Below, one piece after another: positions 26,711 through 36,555 of a stretch of DNA of 64,000 bases. The notes beneath the pieces are model-generated. The model ran no database searches. It saw nothing but the letters and a program-made list of their open reading frames with translations, and was not told where the DNA came from. This DNA is from Rikenellaceae bacterium. GTDB taxonomy: Bacteria > Bacteroidota > Bacteroidia > Bacteroidales > UBA932. The stretch spans positions 228,918 through 292,917 of the forward strand of contig DPKJ01000003.1 of assembly GCA_003542575.1 (NCBI GenBank), in the 5' to 3' direction. Within the stretch, counting starts at the first letter, position 1; each line of letters begins with the position of its first letter. A program made the position numbers and the translations under genes.

Positions 26711-29554
26711 ATGAACATAATTAAAAGATTTGCAATTCTGCTAGCGGCAATTATTTTTGCCGCCTCAGGGTTCGCTCAAAATATAAATTTTAACGAAAAG
26801 CTCCCCCTTGATCAAAATTTCAAGGTAGGTAAGCTTGAAAACGGACTGACCTACTATATCCGCAAAGCAGAGAATCCAAAAGGCAAAGCGGAATTCTTTA
26901 TAGTACACAATGTTGGATCTCTGCAGGAGAATGATGACCAGAGAGGTCTTGCTCACTTTTTAGAGCACATGGCCTTCAACGGAACCAAACATTTTCCAGA
27001 CAAGAGACTTCTTGAGTATTTTGGCAGCATAGGAGTAAAATTCGGTGCCAATATAAATGCCTACACCTCTATGGAGAGGACAGTTTACAACATATCTGCG
27101 GTACCTGTAGAGCGATCTGTTGTACTAGACTCAGCTCTGCTTGCACTTCATGACTGGTCACATTATATCTCGTGTGAACCTGAAGAGATTGAGGCAGAAC
27201 GTGGAGTAGTTAGAGAAGAGTGGCGGAGGGGTGACGACTCCAGAACAAGAATGATGAAAGGTATAAGCCGCATGGAGCAGACCGGGTCAAGGTTCGCTCA
27301 GAGAGATGTTATCGGTTTGCCTGAGATTATTAACACCTTCTCACGTCAAACACTCATAGACTATTATCACAAATGGTACAGACCCGATCTTCAGGCTGTT
27401 GTAGTTGTGGGTGACATTGATGTAAACGACATTGAAAAGAGAATTATTGAGCGATTTTCAACAATTCCGGCTGTTAAAAACGGTGCTGTAAGAGAGAAAT
27501 ATTCTGTGCCCGACAATAAAAAGCCAATTGTTGGTTATCACACCGATCCTGAAACAAAGGCACTTTCGGTGAGAATGACAATCAAGATACCTCATCTTTC
27601 AACAGATGAGTTGTATTCGCATAAGGCACAGTATGATGACTTAGTAAAAGCTCTTTTTCTTGATATGTTCAAAATCAGAGCTCAGGTTGCTGCAGAGAGT
27701 TCAGATGAACTATTCCGCGCGCTGGTTCCTGTTTATGGCAACATCAGCTATGCCTCAGGAACATTCACAACAACAGCTCTGCCTATCAATAATAAAGGTA
27801 TCACCAATGCTCTAAAAGGTATATTTATTGAAGTTGAAAGAGCCAGACAACACGGATTTGACCCCGAAGAGTTTGCACCTGCTTTCGAAAGAGTTAAAAG
27901 ACAACTTGACGTAAACTATAACAGAATCAAGAAACCTAAAAATTCAGATTATGTCTCGTTTGCAGTAGACCACTTCACAAGGGAGTACCCACTACTTGAC
28001 ATAGATGCAAACTACAAACTGTCAAAAGAGCTTATTGAAAAAATTACAGTTGAAGATGTAAACAACCATCTCGACAGAATTTTAAGCCTTGAAAACAGAG
28101 TCATAATATTTGCCGTTCCGGAAAGTGACAAAGAGTACCTGCCTACCGAAGATCAGGTGCTAGCTCTATTGGACGAAATAAAGGAGACCTCACTTGATAA
28201 ATTTATTCCATTGACAGAAAAGGATATGGTTATGAAAACCACACCTGTTTCAGGTAAAATTTCCAAAGAGAGAGCTCTTACATCTAAGGATCTTAATATC
28301 AAATACGAAAAGAGTTTGGATTCTACTGTTGAATGGACATTAGCAAACGGCGCAAAAGTAATATGGAAAGAGGAACAAGGAAAGGAGAAGGTTGTCAGGA
28401 TGCGTGCTTTCCGTTCCGGTGGTTATGCTCTGCCTGAGGATCCGATGCTTGCCAGAATCATGGATAGGTATATCTCAAATTACCATGTTAATGGTTTTAA
28501 CAAGAATGAACTTACCAAATGGTCTTCATCCAAAGGAATCCTTGTTAAACCATCTGTATCTATGAGACACAACGAATTTTCAGGTTCTTTTGAGCTAAAG
28601 GAGCCCGAAGAATTTTTCAAACTTCTGCATATGTACTTCAATCAGGTTGCAGCAGACGAGAAGGATGTTAATAACACAAAGACACAGCTTATTAAGAATA
28701 TAAGAAACAGTCAGGGAGAGGTTAACAGATTCAAAGATTCTGTAAACAAACTGAAATTTGATTATAACCCTTTAAATGTACCTTTTACAGAAGAGTTTAT
28801 CAACAATGTTACAGCGAAAAAGCTTACTGAACTATATTATAAACACTTTGGCAACCCTGCCGGTTATACATTTGTCTTTGTTGGACCAATGGATGCCACT
28901 AAAGGTAAAGCTTTGGTTGAAAAGTATATAGCTTCGCTAAACGGAGATAAAATCAAAACTCCTGCACTTAAATATAAAGAGTCTGCATTCCAAAAAGGTG
29001 AAGTTTCACTCAGATATAAAGCTAAGAATATGCTTAGCACAAAAGCAAGTGTAAACCGTATTTATAGTGGAGATGTTGATTATACTGCTGAGAATGGTAT
29101 GATGGCAAAATTTATTACTTATATTCTCAGAGACAGATACATGAAATCTATTCGTGAAGAGAAAGGTGGAACATATCATGTAGGTGTAACAGGTGATTTA
29201 TCACGTATGCCGGAGAATTCTGTCAATTTTACCATTGATTTTGACACAGATCCTACTCTTGTTGATGAGTTACTTGAAATTGTTCAACTTGAGATAGATA
29301 AGCTGGTTGCCTCTGGTCCAACTCAAAAGGAGATGAGAGAGATTAAACTATACCTCGAAAAAGTATATAAAGATCAGACCGAAGATACTGCATGGCTTAC
29401 ACTAATTTCAGATGCAATTCGTCAGATTCCGGACATTGCAACACCAGCCAAGAAAATGGTTGACAAGATGGATGCCGGAGAGATTCATAATTTTGCAAAA
29501 AAAGTATTTACAACAGGAAACAGAATGACATTCGTTTTTGAACCTGAACTGTAA
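26711..29554 (+). CDS. M16 family zinc peptidase (insulinase-like), exported
   Basis: A 947-residue protein with signal peptide (ending SGFAQ). The inverted zinc motif HFLEH is at residues 82-86, and the distal Glu lies in EIEAERGVVREEW near residue 160. The full length spans two M16 halves, with the second half (from about residue 530) lacking the zinc motif, as usual. It should degrade oligopeptides in the periplasm, upstream of or alongside the S46 enzymes. A terminator follows. Confidence 0.93.
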   Translation: MNIIKRFAILLAAIIFAASGFAQNINFNEKLPLDQNFKVGKLENGLTYYIRKAENPKGKAEFFIVHNVGSLQENDDQRGLAHFLEHMAFNGTKHFPDKRLLEYFGSIGVKFGANINAYTSMERTVYNISAVPVERSVVLDSALLALHDWSHYISCEPEEIEAERGVVREEWRRGDDSRTRMMKGISRMEQTGSRFAQRDVIGLPEIINTFSRQTLIDYYHKWYRPDLQAVVVVGDIDVNDIEKRIIERFSTIPAVKNGAVREKYSVPDNKKPIVGYHTDPETKALSVRMTIKIPHLSTDELYSHKAQYDDLVKALFLDMFKIRAQVAAESSDELFRALVPVYGNISYASGTFTTTALPINNKGITNALKGIFIEVERARQHGFDPEEFAPAFERVKRQLDVNYNRIKKPKNSDYVSFAVDHFTREYPLLDIDANYKLSKELIEKITVEDVNNHLDRILSLENRVIIFAVPESDKEYLPTEDQVLALLDEIKETSLDKFIPLTEKDMVMKTTPVSGKISKERALTSKDLNIKYEKSLDSTVEWTLANGAKVIWKEEQGKEKVVRMRAFRSGGYALPEDPMLARIMDRYISNYHVNGFNKNELTKWSSSKGILVKPSVSMRHNEFSGSFELKEPEEFFKLLHMYFNQVAADEKDVNNTKTQLIKNIRNSQGEVNRFKDSVNKLKFDYNPLNVPFTEEFINNVTAKKLTELYYKHFGNPAGYTFVFVGPMDATKGKALVEKYIASLNGDKIKTPALKYKESAFQKGEVSLRYKAKNMLSTKASVNRIYSGDVDYTAENGMMAKFITYILRDRYMKSIREEKGGTYHVGVTGDLSRMPENSVNFTIDFDTDPTLVDELLEIVQLEIDKLVASGPTQKEMREIKLYLEKVYKDQTEDTAWLTLISDAIRQIPDIATPAKKMVDKMDAGEIHNFAKKVFTTGNRMTFVFEPEL

Positions 29555-29578
29555 ATTTAGCTAACCCCATTTTCCCGG

Positions 29579-29616
29579 AAGACCGACCAGAAAGCAATTT
29601 TTAAGTCGGTCTTTTT
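29579..29616 (+). terminator. Terminator after M16 peptidase
   Basis: A perfect 9-bp stem (AAGACCGAC 29579-29587; GTCGGTCTT 29605-29613) with a 17-nt loop and a T-run, 25 nt after the stop codon. Confidence 0.8.
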
Positions 29617-29638
29617 ACATCTAGTTAGCCAACTCTTA

Positions 29639-29672
29639 TTTGTGTCAGCAAAAAACTTTGGCAGCATCTTTG
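29639..29672 (+). promoter_or_regulatory. Candidate promoter, TTTG-N22-CATCTTTG
   Basis: TTTG at 29639-29642 and CATCTTTG at 29665-29672 (one mismatch to TAnnTTTG) lie 22 nt apart, the same spacing as the candidate at 47497-47530. They sit about 40 nt upstream of the small lipoprotein ATG. Confidence 0.45.
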
Positions 29673-29712
29673 CTATGTATATAATCAAAGGTATAAACCA
29701 AATAATCACGTT

Positions 29713-30099
29713 ATGAAAAAATTGATTTTTAGTCTGATAGCAGTAACAATTGTACTGAGCAGTTGCGGCCCGGCATTTATTGCAAGCGGTCCAAGGAACG
29801 AAAGAGGCTACGATCGCAGGGGTTATGATGAGAGAGGTTATGACAACAGAAACCCAAGATCTGCAGATGCATATATTCTCCTGACCCAAAACAACCCCCG
29901 CCTTAGAAACGTAACCGTTTTGGTTGACAACAGAATAAGAGTTAATCTAAATTACGACAACAGAGGCAGAACAGCCAAAGCAAAACAGATAAGGGTTAAA
30001 CCGGGAAGGCATAACATTAAGGTATATTCAAACGGCAGATTCCTATATGAAAGATGGGTTGTGGCAACACCAAACCGAACTATCAGGTTCTCTGTTTAA
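29713..30099 (+). CDS. Small lipoprotein with RGYD repeats
   Basis: A 128-residue lipoprotein with signal peptide ending LSSC (Cys18). Residues 31-45 contain three spaced RGYD units (ERGYDRRGYDERGYD), a charged, Tyr-rich low-complexity linker. The C-terminal 80 residues look like a small beta-rich domain (RVNLNYDNRG, KQIRVKPGRHNIKVYSNG), reminiscent of PEGA-type folds. It has its own promoter candidate. Its stop overlaps the end of the convergent DUF4105 gene by 4 nt. Function unknown. Confidence 0.65.
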   Translation: MKKLIFSLIAVTIVLSSCGPAFIASGPRNERGYDRRGYDERGYDNRNPRSADAYILLTQNNPRLRNVTVLVDNRIRVNLNYDNRGRTAKAKQIRVKPGRHNIKVYSNGRFLYERWVVATPNRTIRFSV

Positions 30100-31244
30100 T
30101 ATCGGCCTGTGGCCCTGATAAATGACGAGAGGCCAAGTGTCATCACTATAAATATAAACCCGGGTTCAGCGTACTGAATTCCGGAAATCCAGACAATAAT
30201 TATTAATGAGAGAAACAGTAAAGATGCATAGGAAAGCACCTTTTCTGTTTTTCTCCATTTTATTAGTGACGCGATAACAATAAACAGGTAAATTGGGCTG
30301 CACCATAAAAGATTAAAGTTAGAATAAAGCTCTCTGTGGTCGGTAATCATAATGAGTACACTAATAAAAATTCCAAGCAGACCAATAATTGATAAAAACC
30401 CAATCTCCACAGCTTTATATCTTTTTTTAATAAGAGAATATCCTACAACTGCAGCTATTAATCCAAGAACAAAAATTGGAGAGAACAGTACATCCTTAAT
30501 CTTTGAGATAAAGGTTTTACTTTTGATTGTATTATCGCTCTTTTCAAGCAATACTCTATAGTCCGACACCAAAGGAATCTCACCGTTTACCGCAACTGTT
30601 AGCTCATTGAAGAGGTAGTCGGGTAAGAACATACTTTGAAACACATCTATCTCTCTGTCAAGAGTCGATCCAAGCAAAATGTTAATACCAAATTTCGGCC
30701 AACCGCCAACGTATTCGTTTATAAGATCCCTGTTTGTCTTACCTGCACTTTTAGCAAGCGAATACTCATCTTTACCGGTAATATCAAAAATAATATCTCT
30801 AAGCTCCGAAGTACAATTTTTATAAAGAAAACTATACAGATAGTACCTATTTTCTGGCATGTACAGATATTCCAGTTTTGCAAGAATTTTTACTGTCTGA
30901 GCAGAGTCAAGAGAAAGGACCTGCTCTACTACCCCTCTTCCTTCCCATTGATATTGGTATAAAAAATCGTCCATGTACTGGATACCCAGCATATATTCAA
31001 GCTTGCCCCTCATAAATCTAGTGTAAAAATTGGGAGTATTAAAGTCAAACAGCCCAAAATTAAATACCAGATCACTCCCGGTTGCCGGGTTGTAAACCCT
31101 AAGTGCACTGTGTCCGAAAGTTGAATAGAGTTCAGCCCCCGGAGTGCAGGTTAAAAGGGAAATACGAGGTGTTTCTGCTGCTGTTATTTTTCCGGATAAC
31201 AGAAGTAAGATAACAGTTACTATTAAGAGGCGGTGCTTCATCAT
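30096..31244 (-). CDS. DUF4105 (Lnb-like) membrane protein
   Basis: A 382-residue protein with a signal peptide (ending KITAAE). A DUF4105-type periplasmic domain follows (residues about 28-200), with ISLLTCTPGAELYSTFGHSALRV, FNFGLFDF and the YSFLYKNCTSELRD motif, where the conserved His and Cys suggest a papain-like active site. Four to five membrane helices lie in the C-terminal third (from about residue 245). Such proteins occur widely in Bacteroidota; their chemistry is unproven. It is last in a minus-strand run, 26 bp after the amidase gene. Confidence 0.82.
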   Translation of the reverse strand: MMKHRLLIVTVILLLLSGKITAAETPRISLLTCTPGAELYSTFGHSALRVYNPATGSDLVFNFGLFDFNTPNFYTRFMRGKLEYMLGIQYMDDFLYQYQWEGRGVVEQVLSLDSAQTVKILAKLEYLYMPENRYYLYSFLYKNCTSELRDIIFDITGKDEYSLAKSAGKTNRDLINEYVGGWPKFGINILLGSTLDREIDVFQSMFLPDYLFNELTVAVNGEIPLVSDYRVLLEKSDNTIKSKTFISKIKDVLFSPIFVLGLIAAVVGYSLIKKRYKAVEIGFLSIIGLLGIFISVLIMITDHRELYSNFNLLWCSPIYLFIVIASLIKWRKTEKVLSYASLLFLSLIIIVWISGIQYAEPGFIFIVMTLGLSSFIRATGRY

Positions 31245-31270
31245 CGAAATCTGATAAATTTAATTAGTTA

Positions 31271-32854
31271 CTAATGTTTTTTAAACTGTGGTGCTTTTCT
31301 GTGCCTGGTTCCCTGTTCGTATGAGTAGGCAATTTCCAAAAGTACAGGTTCGCTCCATGCACGACCAAAAATTGAAATACCCACCGGAAGTCCGTCAATA
31401 AAACCCATCGGCAGAGTAATGTTTGGGTATCCTGATACTGCAGCATATGACGAACTGCTGATTCTGCCATTATCTCCGTTAATCAGATCGGTTTTCCATG
31501 CAGGAGAACCCGTAGGAGAGATAATTGCATCCAATTTATTTTGGTCCATTATCTTATCTATTCCCTCTTCACGTGTAAGTTTAAACATTCTTTCAAGGTA
31601 CTCCTTATATTCCTTACTGTCCAATGAACCCTTCTCATTTGCCATTATTAAAAGCTCTTGATCAAAATACCTCAGTTCAACAGGATCTTTCTCATTAAAC
31701 TCAATAAGCTCTGTAACACTCTTCACAGGAGCATCATCACCAAGAGAGTTGAAATATTTGTTAAGCCCATCCTTAAATTCGTAAAGCATCACCTGAAACG
31801 ATGCAGCACTTGCTGCTCCGGGATATGGAAATTCCAGCTCAATAACCTCAGCACCCGCGCCTCTCATATACTCTGCAGCAGCATTAATCAGAGAATCAAC
31901 ACGATGATGAGCTCTTCCCAAAGACTTGATTTTACCGATTCTCTTTCCTTTAATACCATCCAAATTTAGAAATTGGGTATAATCTGCATAAAATTTTGCA
32001 TTAGGGTCAAGTGTTTTCTCATCCTTACTATCAGGCCCTGCCATTGCTCCCAGCGAAATAGCTACATCTTCTACTGTTCTGCCCATTGGTCCCGGAGTAT
32101 CCTGAGTGTATGAAATCGGAATAATTCCTGTTCTGCTCAGCAAACCTACTGTCGGTTTAAAACCAACAACTCCATTGTTGTTGGAGGGACATACTATGCT
32201 TCCGTTTGTCTCTGTACCAATTGCAATGGCGCAAAGATTAGCTGAAACAGAGACTCCGGAGCCCGAACTTGAACCACACGGATTTCTGTCAAGAAAATAG
32301 GGATTCTTTGTCTGCCCTCCTACCCCGCTCCATCCGCTTGAAGAGAAGTTTGACCTGAAATTTGCCCACTCACTAAGGTTTGCCTTTGCAATTATTACAG
32401 CACCTGCTTCTCTTAACATCTCTACAATTCTACTATCTGCGGGTGCTATTGAGTTTTTTAAAATTACAGCACCGGCAGTGGTTGGCATACCATCGTGTGT
32501 ATCAATATTGTCTTTAATAATAACCGGAATACCATGCATCGGGCCCCTAACCTTACCCTCAGACAACTCTTTGTCAAGGGCTTTGGCAATTTTCAAAGCA
32601 TCCGGATTTACTGTAATTATTGAATTAAGTGTTGGCCCGTTTTTATCAATCGTCTCGATTCTTGAAAGATAATCCTCTACAATTTGTGTAACGGTGTATT
32701 TTCCGCTTAGGTATCCTTCATGAAGCTGAGAAATTGTAATCTCCTCAAGATAAGATGCAGGATATGCAGATTTAACCTCTACGGTACATGCAGCGATAGC
32801 AGATAAAAAAGTAAGGAGTACTGCTATCCGGGTAACCTGTTTAAAAGTCTTCAT
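31271..32854 (-). CDS. Amidase signature family lipoprotein
   Basis: A 527-residue serine amidase with a lipoprotein leader (FLSAIAAC, Cys23). The Ser-cisSer-Lys triad is supported by VIIKDNIDT (Lys), GSSSGSGVSV (cis-Ser) and GTETNGSIVCPS (nucleophile Ser). The domain resembles GatA, but the leader and the absence of gatB/gatC nearby argue against an amidotransferase role. It probably hydrolyses amides in the periplasm; the substrate is unknown. It lies between UPF0316 and DUF4105 genes, 19 and 26 bp away. Confidence 0.88.
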   Translation of the reverse strand: MKTFKQVTRIAVLLTFLSAIAACTVEVKSAYPASYLEEITISQLHEGYLSGKYTVTQIVEDYLSRIETIDKNGPTLNSIITVNPDALKIAKALDKELSEGKVRGPMHGIPVIIKDNIDTHDGMPTTAGAVILKNSIAPADSRIVEMLREAGAVIIAKANLSEWANFRSNFSSSGWSGVGGQTKNPYFLDRNPCGSSSGSGVSVSANLCAIAIGTETNGSIVCPSNNNGVVGFKPTVGLLSRTGIIPISYTQDTPGPMGRTVEDVAISLGAMAGPDSKDEKTLDPNAKFYADYTQFLNLDGIKGKRIGKIKSLGRAHHRVDSLINAAAEYMRGAGAEVIELEFPYPGAASAASFQVMLYEFKDGLNKYFNSLGDDAPVKSVTELIEFNEKDPVELRYFDQELLIMANEKGSLDSKEYKEYLERMFKLTREEGIDKIMDQNKLDAIISPTGSPAWKTDLINGDNGRISSSSYAAVSGYPNITLPMGFIDGLPVGISIFGRAWSEPVLLEIAYSYEQGTRHRKAPQFKKH

Positions 32855-32873
32855 CGTTTATTAATTTAAAATA

Positions 32874-33437
32874 TTACTTACCAATGCGCCATCTGCTCAG
32901 AAGCGTTTGATTTTTTGGGAATATCCCTCTCTGTTTTGTTCTTACATCTTCAACCACGAAAAATACGTTAGGGTCAAATTCTGTAAAAATTCTCTCTACT
33001 TTACTCATCTGATTTCTGTCAACAACAGTCTCAATAACATCAATTTCTCCAAGAGAGCCTGTCCCGTGAATAAGTGTCGCGCCAAAATTCTGCCGGTTAA
33101 GAAGAGAAACCAACTCTTTGCCATTACCTTTTGTATATACTCTACAAAGTAATATCCCAAAAGCAATTTTCTGCTCAATTAAAATACCGATAAAATTTCC
33201 TGAAGCATAACCTGCTGCGTATGAAAGATATGCACCAATGTCATTTGCTCTTGAAAAAATTTCTGAAATAACAACAATCCATATAAGGACCTCAAAAAAA
33301 CCAATGATAGGAGCAATATATTTTTCTCCTTTAGATACAAAGATGATTCTTAATGTGCCAAGTGATACGTCAACTATTCTTCCAAAGAAGATTACAAAAG
33401 GAAGAATATAGGGATACTGATCCAGAAAGTCAAACAT
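32874..33437 (-). CDS. UPF0316/DUF2179-like membrane protein
   Basis: A 187-residue protein with three membrane helices in the first 95 residues, starting with FVIFFGRIVDVSLGTLRII. A soluble C-terminal DUF2179-like domain of about 80 residues follows (ATLIHGTGSLGEIDVIETVV). This fits the UPF0316 family, found in many bacteria and without assigned function. Located 27 bp downstream of the NAD(P)HX repair gene and probably in the same transcript. Confidence 0.85.
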   Translation of the reverse strand: MFDFLDQYPYILPFVIFFGRIVDVSLGTLRIIFVSKGEKYIAPIIGFFEVLIWIVVISEIFSRANDIGAYLSYAAGYASGNFIGILIEQKIAFGILLCRVYTKGNGKELVSLLNRQNFGATLIHGTGSLGEIDVIETVVDRNQMSKVERIFTEFDPNVFFVVEDVRTKQRGIFPKNQTLLSRWRIGK

Positions 33438-33464
33438 AGGTTTATTTATTTAAATGCTTTATTA

Positions 33465-34976
33465 TTAATACCCGATTCTTTTAAAAGCAGCTCCCAGAGA
33501 TGCGGCAATATCACCGGCAATCATTGAATTTTCACCATTAGCCTCAAGAGCAATGTCGCCCGCAAGCCCGTGAATAAATACCCCGGCAATTGCAGCAACT
33601 TTCGAAGAGTATCCCTGTGACAAGAGAGCGAGAATAATGCCTGTTAGAACATCACCACTTCCAGCGGTTGCCATTCCGGGATTTCCTGTTGAGTTAAAAA
33701 AGATATTGCCATCCGGAGTCGCAACCGATGTATGAGCCCCTTTAAGAACAACCACAATGTTATGTTTCTGCGAAAATTCTGACTGTTTCATTACCGCATC
33801 ATAGGAGTTTTCTGTTTCACCTGCAATTCGTGCAAATTCGCCCGGATGAGGAGTTATAACTGAACCTTCCGGAATAAGATCAATAAGATCTCTTTCTGAA
33901 GCAATAATGTTTAAAGCATCTGCATCAATGACCATTGGCTTTTTATTGGCCTTCAGCAATTTTCTGAGACCATCAGATGATTCAGGTGATTTGCCAATCC
34001 CCGGACCAACTGCTATGGCACTGTAAGCTTCAATATTTTCAATTCCGGTAAAAACAGACTCAGACCAGTCGACCGAACAGATTGCCTCAGGAACTGAAAT
34101 CTGTAATATCTGGTACAATAATTTTGGTATATGTACTGTTAATACTCCTGCACCTGCTCTCATTGCCCCTTTGGCTGCAAGAACAGCTGCTCCTCCCATT
34201 CCGTAAGAACCTGCTATCAGCAGTGAATAACCAAAATTTCCTTTATGTGCAAATTTATCCCTTGGCTTTAGCTCTTTTACTATAAGTTCTTCTGTGAGCA
34301 TAAAATACATGGTATCTGTCTTCTCTATTATCTCACTATGGAGACCAATAGGAAGCACATTCCACTTGCCGATATATGGGGATGCCTCTTTAAAAAACAT
34401 GCAGAGTTTTGGGAATTCAAAGGTCAGGGTGTTATTTGCCCATATAATTGAATTGTTTTCAGGGTTGACATTCTCCTCAGAGAGCAGACCCGAAGGTAAA
34501 TCAATTGAAATAACTCTTGCACCTGAATTGTTTATTTTTTCAATTATTTGACAAAAGATCCCCTCCGCACAGCGATTGAGTCCGATTCCGAAAATGCCCT
34601 CCACAACAACTGCATCTGATGAGATTTCAGGAATATCTCTCTCATTTTCAATATCCGTTACATGTACACTGCCAAAGAGATATGCCTCTCCCAACAGCTC
34701 TCTTCTTAATTCAGATTTTAAAGTTCTGTTTTTAATAAGGAACAGTTTGCAGTTAAAATCCCGTGCAGCGAGTATTGATGTAAGTGCAATTGCATCATTC
34801 CCGTTATTCCCGGGACCTGCAAATACAAATATCTGTTGCTTTTTATTGACCTCTGTTTTAAGCCAGTCATAAAGCTTTCTGGCGGCTCTTTTAATAAGGT
34901 CTGTTTCGCTAACAGGCTCATTGATAATTGTAAAACTATCAATTAGTGCTATCTGGGATGATGTAAATATTTTCAT
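33465..34976 (-). CDS. nnr: Bifunctional NAD(P)HX epimerase/dehydratase
   Basis: A 503-residue fusion that repairs hydrated NAD(P)H. The N-terminal YjeF_N epimerase domain (about 1-215) has FAGPGNNGNDAIAL and the ISIDLPSGL segment. The C-terminal ADP-dependent dehydratase domain (about 230-500) has GYSLLIAGSYGMGGA, AVGPGIGKS, VITPHPGEFARI and the nucleotide-binding GNPGMATAGSGDVLTGI. Full length and both active regions are intact. Cytoplasmic. It begins 1 bp after the stop of the preceding exported protein gene, indicating coupling. Confidence 0.95.
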   Translation of the reverse strand: MKIFTSSQIALIDSFTIINEPVSETDLIKRAARKLYDWLKTEVNKKQQIFVFAGPGNNGNDAIALTSILAARDFNCKLFLIKNRTLKSELRRELLGEAYLFGSVHVTDIENERDIPEISSDAVVVEGIFGIGLNRCAEGIFCQIIEKINNSGARVISIDLPSGLLSEENVNPENNSIIWANNTLTFEFPKLCMFFKEASPYIGKWNVLPIGLHSEIIEKTDTMYFMLTEELIVKELKPRDKFAHKGNFGYSLLIAGSYGMGGAAVLAAKGAMRAGAGVLTVHIPKLLYQILQISVPEAICSVDWSESVFTGIENIEAYSAIAVGPGIGKSPESSDGLRKLLKANKKPMVIDADALNIIASERDLIDLIPEGSVITPHPGEFARIAGETENSYDAVMKQSEFSQKHNIVVVLKGAHTSVATPDGNIFFNSTGNPGMATAGSGDVLTGIILALLSQGYSSKVAAIAGVFIHGLAGDIALEANGENSMIAGDIAASLGAAFKRIGY

Positions 34977-34977
34977 A

Positions 34978-35580
34978 TTATTGTTTAGAGAGCCAATCGT
35001 TGTACTCCGTTACGATCCCCTCGATATCTGAATATTTGAGCTCTCTGCTGACAATTCTTTCAACCAACTGAGGATAGAGAAAGAAATAGGCACTCATGTC
35101 TCTCCTGAAATTAATCATAGTAGGAATCTTAAGGACTCCATCCTTTTCAAGAATATACCTCTCTTTCTCCGTAGTAAAAGAGTCAGACATAAACTCCTTT
35201 TCATCATAAAACATTTTATAAAGGGTCACATTCCCTCCTACCATCTCAAGAACAAAAAAGTTTTTCCTTTTGCCTAAAAAAAGGTTTGAACCCTCTTTAC
35301 CTTTAAGTGATACCATCTTAAAAATCCTGCCTTTACTCTCAAACTCAAACCATTCAACATTTCCGGGTCTAAGTCTGCCCTTCGTTCCATTTTCATCAAT
35401 GTACTTCACGCCCCGCTGAATTAACTTGAAGTTAGGAGTCTTACTAAACAGATTATATGGAATCTTTAGCTCTGCATGAATTTTTTGATTCTGAGCAGCG
35501 AATAAGCCACGCTCCCTTTTAGCCTCAAGTGTAATTGCAGAGATTAGAATTAGTAAGAGAACAAGCAGATTCTTCTTCAT
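34978..35580 (-). CDS. Exported protein of unknown function
   Basis: A 200-residue protein with a clear signal peptide (residues 1-20, ending LEAK). The mature region has regular beta-rich patterns (WFEFESKGRIFKMVSLKGK, NFFVLEMVGGNVTLYKMFYD) and a helical C-terminus (LVERIVSRELKYSDIEGIV). I do not recognise the family. It resembles a class of small Bacteroidota proteins with a repeated-strand body, but no function can be inferred. It is 33 bp after a histidine kinase gene and 1 bp before nnr. Confidence 0.6.
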   Translation of the reverse strand: MKKNLLVLLLILISAITLEAKRERGLFAAQNQKIHAELKIPYNLFSKTPNFKLIQRGVKYIDENGTKGRLRPGNVEWFEFESKGRIFKMVSLKGKEGSNLFLGKRKNFFVLEMVGGNVTLYKMFYDEKEFMSDSFTTEKERYILEKDGVLKIPTMINFRRDMSAYFFLYPQLVERIVSRELKYSDIEGIVTEYNDWLSKQ

Positions 35581-35613
35581 AAAGTTTAAATTTTACAGTC
35601 GTGAACTGTAAAA

Positions 35614-36555
35614 TTAATCAAAATTCTCCTTTGCAGGTATTCTGAAAGTGAATTTTGAGCCTAAACCCTCTTTAGATTCTACGGTAATATTTCCCCCAAG
35701 CATCTCGATGTATGCTTTTGAAATAGAAAGTCCAAGACCAATGCCTTCGTATTCTCTGGATAACCTTACATCAGCCTGAACAAATCGCTCAAAAATATTT
35801 TCTATTCTCTCTTCAGGAATTCCGATACCATCATCTTTCACAGAGAACCTGTAATATCCATTTTCCAGCGAAACGCCAATTTCGATGGTACCGTCTGCAC
35901 TGTATTTGATTGCATTCTTTAACAAATGGGTCAATACAGAGACAAGCTTCTCTTTATCTGTATAAACATTGGATTTGTCTTGCGGAGCTCTCTCTGAAAT
36001 CGTGAACAACAAACCCTTTTCATTTGCAACAGTTAAATAAACAGCGTGTAAGTGTTCAACGAGTTCATTAACATCTGTAAGAGTATAGTAAGTTGTTATC
36101 TGGCCGGTGTCAAGTTTAGAGATAGCTACAATATCATTTATAAGTAAAAGCATTCTCTCCCCGCTCTTTTCGATAATATCAAGATACTCTTTCTGCTGCT
36201 CTCCGGTTAGCTCCGGATTTTTAAGAAGTTCAGAAAAGCCGAGAATTGCATTCATTGGTGTCCTGACCTCGTGACTCACATTTGCAAGAAAGGCTGTTTT
36301 CAGCCGATCACTCTCCTTTGCCTTAGCCTCTGCCTCTCTTAACCTTTTAAGGTGCCTCTTTAAAAACAAAAAGAAAAGAATGCCTGTAATTACAACATAA
36401 AACCAACCTTTGTATGTTTGTACCTTTGACAAAACCACTTTGTCATCAGTAAAACCCTCTACAATATTATCAGAGAAAAGAATCCACAGACATCCCAGTA
36501 TTAAATAGGCAGCAGTGATCCCGTGCTCAAACCTGAATTTTAATATTTTACCCAT
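35614..36555 (-). CDS. Membrane sensor histidine kinase without partner
   Basis: A 313-residue kinase. Two membrane helices (about 13-29 and 50-67) enclose only about 20 periplasmic residues, so it probably senses through the membrane or a partner. HisKA holds ANVSHEVRTPMNAILGFSEL (phospho-acceptor His95). HATPase_c has LLKNAIKYS, KDDGIGIPEE and GIGLGLSI. No response regulator is adjacent, and the stand-alone HPt protein at 47 kb might be part of a phosphorelay. It heads a minus-strand run. Confidence 0.9.
   Translation of the reverse strand: MGKILKFRFEHGITAAYLILGCLWILFSDNIVEGFTDDKVVLSKVQTYKGWFYVVITGILFFLFLKRHLKRLREAEAKAKESDRLKTAFLANVSHEVRTPMNAILGFSELLKNPELTGEQQKEYLDIIEKSGERMLLLINDIVAISKLDTGQITTYYTLTDVNELVEHLHAVYLTVANEKGLLFTISERAPQDKSNVYTDKEKLVSVLTHLLKNAIKYSADGTIEIGVSLENGYYRFSVKDDGIGIPEERIENIFERFVQADVRLSREYEGIGLGLSISKAYIEMLGGNITVESKEGLGSKFTFRIPAKENFD

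Noticed and set aside
29557..29889. 110-residue minus-strand ORF opposite the small lipoprotein
   Set aside because: It crosses a terminator and a promoter candidate and is antisense to a gene with a clear lipoprotein leader.
31271..32854. GatA subunit of the Asp/Glu-tRNA amidotransferase
   Set aside because: The protein has a lipoprotein leader and there is no gatB or gatC gene nearby, so a periplasmic amidase fits better.
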